In this document: piece after piece, positions 1 to 13,700 of the stretch | Numbering within the stretch: position 1 is the stretch's first letter | Layout of the letters: every line of letters begins with the position of its first letter | Assembly: GCA_024760905.1 (NCBI GenBank) | Contig: CM045733.1 | Location: forward strand, 19,409,501-19,473,500 | DNA from: Plotosus lineatus | Lineage: Eukaryota > Chordata > Actinopteri > Siluriformes > Plotosidae | Direction: 5' to 3' | Length of the DNA: 64,000 bases | Made by a program: the position numbers and the translations under genes | Notes under the pieces: model-generated | Database searches by the model: none | What the model saw: the letters and a program-made list of their open reading frames with translations, nothing else | Told to the model about the DNA's origin: nothing

Positions 1-167
1 AATGAGGTAGTCAGTGTTGTGCAAAAGTACAAATACAAAAGTAAGGAGCAGGTGCATATCATGTATGCAAAGACTATGATTTTGTACATTTTACGGATAC
101 AAAAGTAAAGTGAAACTAATGCTTTTCTTCCCCCCCCCCCCTTTTTTTTTTTTTAAAAGCCTTTAAG

Positions 168-358
168 GAAAACCAGAGCTTACTGGTTCAGGGTGCAATT
201 GCCAAGCTGTCACACTCAGTGAGAAGTAGCACTACAGTCAACACCACAATGAAGTTACCACCAGCAAGCAAGAGTGCAACCATTGCAAAACAGGCCACAC
301 CCGGCACGTCTGTCAATCAGGATGTTACTGTTGAGAAATTCTCAGGTCTCAGGCTTAG
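168..358 (+). CDS. mcm10: mcm10 window exon 1
   Basis: The first base follows a pyrimidine tract and CTTTAAG. It encodes 63 residues ending TVEKFSGLR, a motif conserved just before the internal domain. It ends in phase 2 at AG|GTGTGT. The upstream 167 bases are intron. Confidence 0.85.
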
Positions 359-3300
359 GTGTGTACTTTGTGTTTTATAGTGAAGCCATAGTTTGTGCTA
401 GGCAGCCTTATCCTTTATCTCTTGTGACAACCCCACTATTTAAAAAAAAAAATGGGGTGCTGTATAAAATTTAAATTTGCTTAAAAAAAAAAAGAATGCA
501 ATGATTTGCATTACTCAAAATTCCACATTATGTTCTCGGCAACATGTAGAAAACATTCGATGTTGAAAGTGAGTCTGTTTACTATGTCATGAAATATATA
601 ATTTCAAATTTGATGGCAGTGACACCTTTGATTGTACACAACATCCCATGTTTTGTAATTGAGGTTGTAGAAGGGAAATCCCTTTTCCAGCAGTGACTTT
701 GAATCAAAAGATTCATTTAGTTCACATTATTAGACTCTTGAAATATAACACCACGGAGAAATAATTGCTTAATGCTGTTTTAGCTGGGCTGACATCATGC
801 CACGAATTGGCATTTGATAAAAGTTTGTGAACCTCGTTCCAGTGCTGTATTTTTCTTCACCTTGTATTCTTCCTCTGTAGGAGACCTCGACTTTCCTCGA
901 TAGAAATCGAACACAAAATGGCAAAACGGAGAATGATCCGACTTTCACAGCTGCCCGATCGACTAGCACGGGAAACGTTAGAGGACAGTGACTGGGTCAC
1001 CTTTGCTGTGGTGATTAATAAAATCACCCCTCAAAGCAAGAATAATGTAAGCAGTAAACCATGTGACCAGCCTCAACATAACATAGTGATTAGCAGCACA
1101 GTGTCTGAAGAAAAGCAAGAATGTAATCGCAAAAGCAATGCTTTTAATGAAGTTTTATTTGTAGGGGAAAACCTTCAGTATCTGGAAATTGAATGATCTT
1201 CATAACCTAGATGTGACTATATCACTCTTCCTCTTCGGGACTGTTCATACAGACCTGTGGAAGACTGACACTGGCACAGTGATCGGTATACTCAACCCTA
1301 ATCAAATGAAGAACAAAGAGGGCTTCACTGAGGTGAGACTGTTGCCCTTACTTTTAGTTACTAAACATTTTGTGCAGAAAATGGATACTGATGATTTTTT
1401 TTTCTTTTTAGAACAAATGAAGGTTGTAGATTCAGGCTTTATTAATGTTTTGTTAATTAGGTACTGAGTAATGATTATCTATAAAACGAGTTAGATTTTC
1501 CACTTAGTTCAGCACTAGATGGAGACACTCTTTGTTAAACTGCAGAATGAAGGCTGTCTGTACTGTAGCTTTGCATATGATTATAGTGAAAGCTGAGTTA
1601 TTGTTTGTAATTGATGATGTCACTATGAGAAAATAAGTGGATTTTCATAAATATCAAGATTAAAGATTTTTTAATTTCCATTTATGCTTTTGCACACACA
1701 GGAATTCTTGTGCGGTTGTTCAAAGAGTCAAGTTACAAAACAGAAAGAAGGCTCAAATCAACAAAAATACAGACTTCTATAAAATAAATACAGAAAAATT
1801 CTATATTTAAAAGGACCTTACACAGACCCAGTAAACAATATAATAATAATAAAAGTAATAAAAATAAAATGATGAGAATAATAATAATGATGATAATAAT
1901 AAATAAATAATCAGTCGATAACAACATAAATAAATTAAATTTCACTAAATTATATTATATTATACAGTGATACCTCACTTTACGAAAATCTCACCAAATG
2001 AAAAATGCAGGTTACGAAAAGCATTTTCCTAAAATTTTTGTCTCTGTACACGAAACAACTTCACATTACGAAAGCGCCATCTTAAAAAGTCAAACGCACC
2101 ATTCAAACAATGCACGAGCTGCTCTCCCATCAATGACGTTGAAACATCCCGCCCTGCTGGCCTCCCATTGGCTAACAACTGAGCTGTCGTTCATGTCGCC
2201 TTCACTCGAGCACCATCTTGGACAGGGATCCCATTGGCTAGGAGGGATGACGCAGCTACCTCCCATTGCCTATTATGGAACTGAATCCAGCATGATGCTT
2301 TTCATGTAAAGGACAGAGTTACTGTTGTTTTATGCTTTATTTCTTGACTCAGGCTTTTAACCTTCCATAAATATTTGTAAGATTATAACTCTGCTAAGAA
2401 GACAAGGTCAACACACACACACACACACACACATGCGTGCGCGCGGGCACACACACGTCTGATTTCTGGTTCAAGTGAGAAGAAAAAACGGGCTCGAGTG
2501 ATATCACAGAAGGAGGTCTTCAAAGGTATGCTTTTATAATTTTTAAAGGGTTTGGGGATAGTATTGGGAGCTTTGGAACGAATCACGCATTTTACACATA
2601 AAATGCAGTTCAATTTACAAAAAAGGCTCTGGAACGGATGAATGAGGTATCACTGTAATTATATTATAATTATATTGCACTATGCCCATTAGTTTGTTTG
2701 GGAAAAAATGTACAATTCTCTGGGTAAACAAAATGGCTGCAACTTCAAAGTTAGATATTCCACATTCTCAGATCAAGATTTAGAGATAATCTACAGTCAG
2801 TATACCAGGTTTATTTAACGAGATAAACCTGCTGTACTGACTGTGTTACATATGGAATTTAGAATAGGTAAAGTGCCTCGTGAAACCAGCAAAACAAGAC
2901 AAACCATGACATACGATATATACAATTTAATAATATGAACAAAACAAGACAAAATAACTTACAGTTTCAACCTAAACAAAACACAAATAGAACAATTGTC
3001 ACAAATTAAAGATAGTCGCCAAGCAGCGGCAGTATGGTAAATTTAGAGACAGCACGCGCACTGGCGGTCGGAAGCTTGGAATCCCGTGCATCAAAAGAAA
3101 TAAATGATGAAAATCCTTGCATTGACTGTGAATGAACGCGGATGATGGACTTGGGTGATGAAGTCTTGAATGACGAAACTTAGATGAAGCATGTTGGATG
3201 ATTCGCCTGGATGATTCTTTTTAGATGATTTCCCCCGAGCCAGTCGGCAACAGGTCTTTATATAGATTCTCTAAAGTTCGGTAATGTTCCATTCTCCAAT

Positions 3301-6300
3301 GCTCTAATCACCTGATCCGTCACAGGGCACGTGCGCAACTAGGTCCATCTTGAAGTTTCCCTAGTGTGCAGGAGAGTTCCAGACCCAATTAAACTATGAA
3401 GGCAAAACAACCGTGACCCAAAAACAGCCGCGTAATACCATGTGTCACTATTCACAGCACACTAACTGAATATAATTACACACAACGTTTATACATTCAT
3501 TATATTTAGATTTACATGCCCATAACAACTGTAGATTATCTTAAATATTATCTCTAATATAAATATATTGGGATAATTACCAATACTACCAATGTTTTAA
3601 AATTATTCATTTAATGTTAATAGGTTATTTATTTAATAAATGTAAAAAGAATTAAATATTGGGATGAAAATAAATAATATCAAAGCAACTTCATGTAAAC
3701 AATATTTACATTTATGGCATTTTGCTGACATCCTTATCCAGAACGTTATATAACTAAACAATTGAGGGTTGCTCAAGGGCCCAACAGTGGCAGTGTGGTC
3801 GTCTCAGGAATACATTCATCTACAATTACTCGCTCATTTGCCGAAGCACTTAATCTTACAGGGGTCGCAGGGAGCCTGGATCCTGTCTCAGCCAACGCTG
3901 GGCAAACTCTGGATACACCTGGAACAGCTTGTCAGATCATCACAGGGACAGCAACACACACACAAACCATTTACACTGACATCTAGGGGCAATTGAGAGT
4001 TAGCCAAATGTGCATGTCAATGTTAGAGGAATCCAGAGTACCTTAAGAGAACCCACATAAGCCAAGGGAGAGTATGCACTCTTTACACAGAAACACCCTC
4101 ATCAAACCTTGGACTCAACCCCAAGACCTTCTTCTATGATGCCTACATTCATTATTAGCCGCGACATGATGGGGAGTATGTAGTTTGTAATAACAAATTG
4201 GATGATGTTTTCTCTGACAGAATTTTTTTTTTTTTTTTATCCCTGGAGTCTTTCCCCCAGATGTAATGCAGTCTGTGCCCTTTCTGCAGATTTCCCTCAC
4301 AGTTGATCACCCACAGAAGGTTCTGATACTAGGAGAAGCCATGGATTTTGGTACTTGCAAGGCCAAAAAGAAAAATGGAGATTCCTGCACGCAGCTTGTC
4401 AACTTAGTGAGTTTATCTCTTATAGTAACTAGACATACAACGGTACACATTTCATACAACTGCTCATGACACCCCCACATGTTGTTGTGGTGCCAGTCAG
4501 CACTCTGCTTTCAAGTAAAAACTGCAGAAAACACGATAGTCAAATTTCATTGCATCAGTGTACCAGTAGTGAGTGCAAGGAAAATGGAGAGAAGCAGATT
4601 TTTAGGGCCAATGTTGCCTTTCAAATCTAATGTATGGGAACATTTGAGATGTGAGGATATTCCTTTCGAGTCTGCTTTCTTCCTCTTGTCTTCTCAAAGT
4701 TTTCTTTTGCCACCTTTACCACAGGTATTAGAATTTAATCATTAAGATTTGTTGAGAAATGTTTAAATCCTTCTCCAAATTTATTTACTGTGTAAAGCTC
4801 CTTTGTAACAATGTCAACTATAAAACTAGCAATTCAGAAATTGAATTAGATTGGAAACGGTGTTCAGTATGAAGACAAGCGTAAGAAGATAAACAACAAA
4901 GCAGCCTGCGACTGTTGCTTTGCTGCTGTCGGTAGTTGAGTGGAAACACTTCACATCCATGTTACCCGGTTGTGTTCCTTCGTCTTTCCGTATTCAGAGT
5001 ACAAGTTCTCGCTTCCTGCTGCCTTCCAAATCTTAAAAATTGATCATCTGTTGTTGCACTTTATTTTACATTTAATTTGCCTGTTTACCTCCACCAAGCG
5101 TTAACTGTACCATTTCATTCTGCTAAACATTATTGATTTAGAAGTTTGCTCCATGTATGTCCACTGTTTTTTTTCCTCTACTGTCAATAGTATGAATGCC
5201 AGTACTGCCAGTATCACGTTAAAGCACAGTACAAGAAAATGAGCTCAAAGAGAGCAGAACTTCAGTCCAGTTATACAGGTACTGCCCCTCGTAAAAGGAA
5301 AGGCCACGGGAGTATAAGAGAACGCCTGTGCCAAAGTGACTTTCACTATGGGGGCCTGTCTTCACTTGCATGTGCACCATCTGTGTAAGTTAGCGCCCCC
5401 CCCCAAAAATTATTATTTATTTATTTATTTATTTTTATTATTATTTCATTTTTTTTTTTTTTTTGTGGAAAAAAGTTATTTAAATGGCATTTGTTTTTGT
5501 ATTACTATAATAAATGCGTAACCATACAAACTTTTGTCTGAAGGACTGGTCCTCAGCCGAAGAAACAGCTCTCAATTCAGGCAGTTTTGGCTTCCATCCC
5601 TGACAAGAAACTTGGTATGTATGTTGATCCTTTGTAATACGCACATCTGACCACAAGCTGTCCTTCATTTGACCCCCTTTTTTAACCCATGCAGTCAAGT
5701 GCAAGATTTTGGAGCAGGGGTTTCTTTCTTGAATGATATCAATCAGTATATGGTGATCTGTGAAATTTTTTCCAAATAAATGGCTGTACCTCCAAGTTGT
5801 TTGTACTTGTCAACCAAGCCATTTTTTATATTGGTAAAAACACAATACCTACTGTAGTCATTCATGATCATAAACAAGGAGTTGAAAGTAAATAAAAGGA
5901 AAGTCTTACAAACTCTCCAGTTAGACTGAAAATATGTTTATTTTCATGATCGGGTGGTTTTTACTTGTAAAGCAGTAAAATGTTCATGATTGATAATGTG
6001 TTTGAAAAGGCCACAAGTCGTTCTCTACCTCTCACAAAAGTGCAAAATCATTACATTGTACATATCAGTTTCAATACACTAATAATGCAGATATAAACTT
6101 GTGAATTTCTAAATAAAAATAAATCTCGGCATATCCGCACATAATTTACTGCATGAAATTTACATACATCAGACAAGCATCGGGCAGTGGTGGCTTAAGT
6201 GGTATAGGGCACTGAATCGCTGATCCTAAGGTTGGGGGTTTGAGTCCCACTCTCCACAAGGTTGTCACTGTCCCCCAAATGCAGCTAACTGGGTTATCAA

Positions 6301-6888
6301 AGGCCGGCCATGTCTCTCACTGTCTATGGTGGGAGGTTCATGTAAAAGAACCATTGCTGACTTTCAACAAGAGTAGGCTGCAAAGCCATCAGCGTGTTTC
6401 CGCCCTGCGATGGCCTGGTGAGCTGTCCGGAGTGTACTTTGCCCTCGCCCAAAGTCGGCTGGGATGGGCGCCAGCTTCCCCGCGACCCTAATTAGGATTC
6501 AGCGGTTACAGAAAATGAACTGAACAGACAAGCATCGGTTTGTACACAGACCTTAGTGCATTTAATACACAACACTGCAGTGCTAACTGTTTCTTGCATT
6601 TCACTCACGTCTCGCTTTCGCAGTACATTGGTGTCTTGTGAGGAATTTCCCGTTTTTATTTTTTTCTGCAATGAAGGTTTCAATAAGAATAGCCTATTTT
6701 GGTTTGCATGGATATGAACTATGCATGCAAGATTTTTTCAGGCGATGGGGGTTTAAATTCCTTTTTAAGGAGCTATGGAAATTTAACATTTTGTAATTTC
6801 CAATATCACTAAATCAAGAATCTAAATAAGATGTGTATGTTTATAAATTCCTGTTTATGTTTATGACAAGTGGATGTGAACTATTGAC

Positions 6889-6930
<42 letters not shown>

Positions 6931-8078
6931 GGGGGGCTGTGAATGATGCTTTTGGAAAAACTGAGCGTAGTTTGTGATGAGCTACACAGGTTGGAATTCT
7001 TACCTATTTATCTATATTTCTATCTTGTAAGGGCAGTGGTGGCCTAGTGGTATAAGTGTTGGATCACTGATCCTAACATTGGGAGTTCAAGCCTCACTCA
7101 CCACAGGTTGCCACTGTCCCCCCCAGTGCAGCTAACTGGGTTATCAAAGGCCGGCAATGTCTCTCACTGTCTATGGTGAGAGGCTGTAAAAGAACCATTG
7201 CTGACTTGCGACAAGAGTAGGCTGCATAACCGTCAGTGTTTTTCCGCCCTGCGATGGCCTGGCGAGCTATCCAGGGTGTACTCTGCCCTCACCCAGAGTT
7301 GGCTGGGATGGGCGCCAGCCTCTCCGTGATCCTAATTAGGATTAAGCGGTTACAGAAAATGAACTGAACTATCTTGTTTATCTACTGTTATTTCTAGCTA
7401 TCTCTTCAAGTGAAGTGACTGGCTGTTCTGATGACTTTAGGGGCCTAATGAGCATGCCTACACCAGGAGCTTTAAATATAAGGAAGCATCTTGGACAAGC
7501 CAAGACAAAAGGTATTTGGATTTTTTTTTTTCATCCAACCAAATGGCTTTATTTATTTATTTTTTTTTGTAAATGCCCTGTCATGTATGTATTACAGTTA
7601 ATAAATTATCCAGAGAGCACAAATAAAAATGTTTTCTCCTACTGACGCTTTAGTGTGGAAGCATTCATCTGAGTCTCTGCAGATCTTCCAAAGTGTGGAA
7701 TTTTATTGAGAATGTTTGCTGTAATGTGCATCACTCATATAAAATGCCCTAGAAAGTGATTCTGTTGAAAGACTGTGAAACTTGTGATGTATGACTCACC
7801 TCTCATCCCACTCTACCAGAGAAGAATGTGAATGGTTTAATTTTGTACACAAACTAAAAACAGTTCCCTGCGGTGGAGAGCTTTTTCCAGCACAAGTGTT
7901 ACTGTTTAAATGCGTTGAGCCTTGAGAGTGGGCTCATGGCTCTCACTCCTTGTTTACCTCAGAATTTTCCGGATCATCGGTTCAGTCCATCTCTGCGGCA
8001 GAGCTCCTCAAACAACAGAAAGCACTTCACCAGCAAAGGTTTCAGGCCAGGAAGAAGAGGGCAGAAGAAATCCAGGAA

Positions 8079-8122
<44 letters not shown>

Positions 8123-10021
8123 TGGTTAATTGTTATTATATGCATTTACAGGTCCTTCTCAAAAAATTAGCACATTGTTGATAAAGTTCATTATTTTCTG
8201 CAATGTACTGATAAACATTAGACTTCATATATTTTAGATTCATTGCACACAACTGAAGTAGTTCAAGCCTTTTATTGTTTTAATATTGATAATTTTGGCA
8301 AAAAAGTAAAGAAAACTAAAAATCCCTATCTCAAAAAATTAGCATATTTCATCCGACCAATTAAAAAAAAAGTGTTTTTAGTACAAAAAAGTCAACCTTC
8401 AAATAATTATGTTCAGTTATGCACTCAATACCTGGTCGGGAATCCTTTTGCAGAAATGACTGCTTCAATGTGGCGTGGCGTGGAGGCAATCAGCCTGTGG
8501 TGCTGCTGAGGTGTTATGGAGGCCCAGGATGCTTCGATAGCGGCCTTAAGCTCATCCACAGTGTTGGGTTTGGTGTATCTCTACTTTCCCTTCACAACGT
8601 CCCACATATTCTCTGTGGGGTTCAGGTCAGGAGAGATGGCAGGCCAATTGAGCACAGTAATACCATGGTCAGTAAACCATTGAGCAGTGGTTTTGGCCCT
8701 GTGAGCAGGTGCCAGGTCGTGCTGAAAAATGAAATCTTCATCTCTATAAAGCTTTTCAGCAGATGGAAGCATGAAGTGCTTCAAAATCTCCTGATAGCTA
8801 GCTGAATTGACCCTGCCCTTGATAAAACAGTGGCACCCCAGACCATCACTGACTGTGGGTACTTGACACTGGACTTCAGGCATTTTGGCATTACCTTCTC
8901 CCCAGTCGTCCTCCAGACTCTGGCATCTTGATTTCCGAATGACGTGCAAAATTTGCTTTCATCCAAAAAAAGTACTTTCTTCTGCCGCTGTTTCTGGTTC
9001 AAAAGTGGCTTGACCTGGGGAATGCGGCACCTGTAGCCCATTTCCTGCACACGCCTCTGCATGGTTGCTCTGGATGTTTCTACTCCAAACTCATTCCACT
9101 GCTTCCACAGGTCCCCCAAGGTCTGGAATCGGCCCGTCTCCACAATCTTCCTCAGGGTCCGGTCACCTCTTCTGGTTGTGTAGCGTTTTCTGCCACACTT
9201 TTTCCTTCCCACAGACGTCCCACTGAGGGGCCTTGATACAGCACTCTGGGCAACAGCCCATTCGCTCAGAGATTTCTTTCTGTGTCTTACCCTTTTGATT
9301 GAGGGTGTCAATGATGGCCTTCTGGACAGCAGTCAGGTCGGCAGTCTTGCCCATGATTGCGGTTTTGAGTAATGAACCAGGCTGTGAGTTTTTAAAAGTC
9401 TCAGGAATCTTTTGCAGGTGTTTACAGTGAATTCATTGATTCAGATGATTAGGTTAAAAGCTCGTTTCCTTTTCACGATCTGCTAATTTTTTGAGATAGG
9501 AATTTTGGGTTTTCATGAGCTGTATGCCCCCCACCCCCCCCCCCCCCAGCCAATGGGATCCCTGTCCAAGATTGTGTCAGGTGGACCTGTCCAAGATGGC
9601 GCTCGAGTGTAGGCAACATGAACAACAGCTCAGTTGTTAGCCAATTGGAGGCCAGCGGGGCGGGATGTTTGAACGTCATTGATGGGCGAGCAGCTTGTGC
9701 AATGTTTGAATGGTGCGTCTGAATTTTTAAGATGGTGCTTTCGTAACGTGAACTTGTTTCGTATTCAGAGACAAAAATTTTCAGAAAATGCGTTTCGTAT
9801 CGTGCATTTTTCGTTTGGTGAGACTTTCGTAAAGTGAGGTACCACTGTGTGTGTGTGTGTGTTTGTGTGTGTGTGTATATATAATATATTATATTATATA
9901 TGTATATGTGTGTGTGTGTGTGTATATATAATATATTATATTATATATGTATATGTGTGTGTGTGTGTGTGTATGTATATATATATAATATGTATGTATG
10001 TATATATATATATGTATTATA

Positions 10022-10064
<43 letters not shown>

Positions 10065-10725
10065 GTGTATTATATGTATCTGTGTATATTTGTCTTTCTC
10101 CTTTCATCGCCACCTTATTGTGCTGGAGGAGTTTGTGTGACCACATGGTCCAAGGAGCTATATTGTCCAGGGCATAATGCCCCTGGTAGGGTCACCCAAT
10201 GCAAACGGGTCCTAGGTGAAGGTCCAGATGAAGCGTGGTTCAAAAACTCTTATGGACAGACTTAAAAGGACAGGTTTTCCCTTGCTCGGAAGTGGGTCAC
10301 TGGGTTCCCCCTCCAGCCAGGCCAGGGGGAGGAGCTTGAAAATAAGCCTCTCCGGTCTGAATCCTAGTGTGACCTGGAAGAGTGTGATTGGATGGTACGG
10401 CCTCTCCAATCTGAACCCGAATGGTGTTTCATTGTTGGACTTCTGTGCTTGTCACGGTTTGTCCATCAAGAACTCCATGTTCGAACACAAGGGTGTCCAT
10501 AAGTTCACTTGGCACCAGAACACGCTAGGCCACAGTTCGATGATTGACTTGGTAGGTGTGTGGACTTGTGGCTGCATGCTCTGGAAACGGGTGAAGCGAG
10601 GAGCTGAGCTGTCAACCGATCACCACCTGGTGGTGAGCTGGCCCCAATGGCAGGGGAGGCTGCCCTCCAGACCTAGCAGGCCAAAGCTGAGTAGTTATTG
10701 GCCTGTGGGACGCCTTATATATAAT

Positions 10726-10779
<54 letters not shown>

Positions 10780-13700
10780 TTTAGGGTGCTGCAAAGCACG
10801 GGAGGTGCTAAGAATCCAGCTCGACCTCCCATAAACAGTGCGGTTTTGACTTCACCAAAAGCAGCTTCAGCGGTTCCAAAAGTCTCCCCTCAACCTAATC
10901 CCATTCTGTCTTCCCCTCCTGTACCCACCTTGGGAAGAGGCTACACAGAGGGACAGGATATTCTACTAGACATGTCACCTTCATGCCCAAAAAGCCTCTC
11001 AGCTGCAAGGGTATGTGTTTCCTGTGTCACAGAAAGTGAGATTAGTCAGGAAGCATGATTAGAGAATGAAAATATATTGTTGCTGCCCCCTTTTCTTTTT
11101 TTTTTAATGTTGCATTTTCATTCCAAAAAGTAGTAGTACTAGTGCTTCTCAAAAAATTAGCATATTGTGAAAGTTCATTATTTTCTGTAATGTACTGATA
11201 AACATTAGACTTTCATATATTTTAGATTCATTACACACAACTGAAGTAGTTCAAGCCTTTTATTGTTTTAATATTGATAATTTTGGCAAAAAAGTAAAGA
11301 AAAACCAAAAACCCCTATCTCAAAAAATTAGCATATTTCATCCGACCAATTAAAAAAAAGAGCTTTTAGTACAAAAAAGTCAACCTTCAAATAATTATGT
11401 TCAGTTATGCACTCAATACTTGGTCGGGAATCCTTTTGCAGAAATGACTGCTTCAATGCGGCGTAGCATGGAGGCAATCAGCCTGTGGCACTGCTGAGGT
11501 GTTATGGAGGCCCAGGATGCTTCGATAGTGGCCTTAAGCTCATCCACAGTGTTGGGTCTGGTGTCTCTCAACTTTCTCTTCACAATATCCCACAGATTCT
11601 CAGGTTCAGGTCAGGAGCGTTGGCAGGCCAATTGAGCACAGTAATACCATGGTCAGTAAACCATTTACCAATGGTTTTGGCACTGTGAGCAGGTGCCAGG
11701 TCGTGCTGAAAAATGAAATCTTCATCTCCATCAAGCTTTTCAGCAGATGGAAGCATGAAGTGCTCCAAAATCTCCTGATAGCTAGCTGCATTGATCCTGC
11801 CCTTGATAAAACACAGTGGACCAACACCAGTCGCTGACATGGCACCCCAGACCATCACTGACTGTGGCTACTTGACACTGGACTTCAGGCATTTTGGCAT
11901 TTCCTTCTCCCCAGTCCTCCTCCAGACTCTGGCACCTTGATTTCCGAATGACATGCAAAATTTGCTTTCATCCGAAAAAAGTACTTTGGACCACTGAGCA
12001 ACAGTCGAGTGCTGCTTCTCTGTAGCTCAGGTCAGGCGCTTCTGCTGTTGTTTCTGGTTCAAAAGTGGCTTGACCTGGGGAATGCGGCACCTGTAGCCAA
12101 GTCCACTGCTTCCACAGGTCCCCCAAGGTCTGGAATCGGCCCTTCTCCACAATCTTCCTCAGGGTCCGGTCACCTCTTCTGGTTGTGCAGCGTTTTCTGC
12201 CACACTTTTTCCTTCCCACACACTGTGGTGCCGTGATACAGCACTTTGGGAACAGCCTATTCACTCAGAGATTTCTTTCTGTGTCTTACCCTCTTGGTTG
12301 AGGGTGTCAATGATGGACTTCTGGACAGCAGTCAGGTCAGCAATCTTATCCGATTGCGGTTTTGAGTAATGAACCAGGCTGGGAGTTTTTAAAAAGCCTC
12401 AGGAATCTTTTGCAGGTGTTTAGAGTTAATTGGTTGATTCAGATGATTAGGTTAATAGCTCGTTTAGAGTACCTTTTCATGATATGCTAATTTTTGAGAT
12501 AGGAATTTTGGGTTTTCATGAGCTGTATGCCAAAACCATCAGTATTAAAACAACAAAAGACCTGAAATATTTCAGTTGGTGTGCAATGAATCTAAAATAT
12601 ATGAAAGTTCAATTTTTATCAGTACATTACAGAAAATAATGAACTTTATCACAATATGCTAATTTTTTGAGAAGGACTAGTAATTTATAATCTTTTCAAT
12701 AGTACTACAATGATGGTATGATATGACCTAATCCTGCAAGGGTTGCATGAAGGCATGAAAACCTGACTGTCTGGCCAGACTATTGCCAGCACACACACAA
12801 CCATTCACATTTATATCTCTACGTCGGGTCGATTTGGAACATCTTTGGACTGTGGGAATAAAGTATAGTAGTTGCTGGAAACTTCGGCAAACATGGGTAC
12901 AATGGCAAAGTCCACATTTGAAATCTGAAAAGTTGAACTCAGGACCTTCTTGCTGTGAGGCATGTGTCCGTATTTTCCCGACTACAAGTCGCACGTTTTT
13001 TTCATACTTTGGCTCAAGGTGCGACTTATACTCCAGAGCAATTTATAGGTGAAAGTATTACATATAATTCTGTTTGTCATAATAATAACGAACATAATTT
13101 CACATGTTTATTTTTACACTCACAACCGCAAGAGGGCACTCTAGGCTTGGGTACCAAGTGTCTGCTCATTCTGTACCCCTGAAGAAATGTCCCCAAAAAG
13201 TAAATCCTATTCTGCAGGCTGCAAGTAGTGTAATATGCAGCAGAAAATGTTAATCAAGCAGCAGAAGAAAGTTTGGAGTGATGGAGACACTTGTGAGGGA
13301 TTGAAGAAAAGCGGAGATTATTATTATTACTGCAATGAAGAAAACAAAAAAGCTAATTGTAGGCTAAAAGCTATATGGCCACAGCTCGAGGAACTAGTTC
13401 GCACATGGGTGCTTGAGCAACATGCCTCAGGGAGGGAGGCTTGTCAACAGTGCAGATGCATCTTCACATCCAGGTAGTTGTCAAGGAGATGAATATAAAC
13501 GACTTTACGTGAGAATTTTCTTGGTGTTACCGCTTCATGCGACGCAAACGCCTCTCTATAAGACCGAGGACCCCAAGGTCACATAAACTGCCAGCAGATT
13601 TTCAAGCCAAGGTAGACAGTTTCCATACGTTTGCGAATTATAGTCCAGTTTGACTTGTATATGCTTTTTCGTTTTTATTATGCTTTTTTTTTTTTTTTTG

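Noticed and set aside
918..1196. Open frame continuing mcm10 exon 2 to 1194
   Set aside because: The extension after 1046 has no MCM10 similarity; GTAAGC donor and the next acceptor restore the conserved sequence.
2850..3480. Solo LTR of an endogenous retrovirus
   Set aside because: A TATA-like box is present but no TG..CA ends with a 4-6 bp duplication could be fixed, so it is listed only as an unclassified repeat.
6184..6270. tRNA gene in the SINE head
   Set aside because: A- and B-box-like motifs recur in every SINE copy, there is no full cloverleaf, and the body continues into a SINE core.
9847..10265. Open frames of 85-121 codons across the GT/AT repeat
   Set aside because: Tyr/Val/Cys/Ile-only translations of dinucleotide repeats, not genes.
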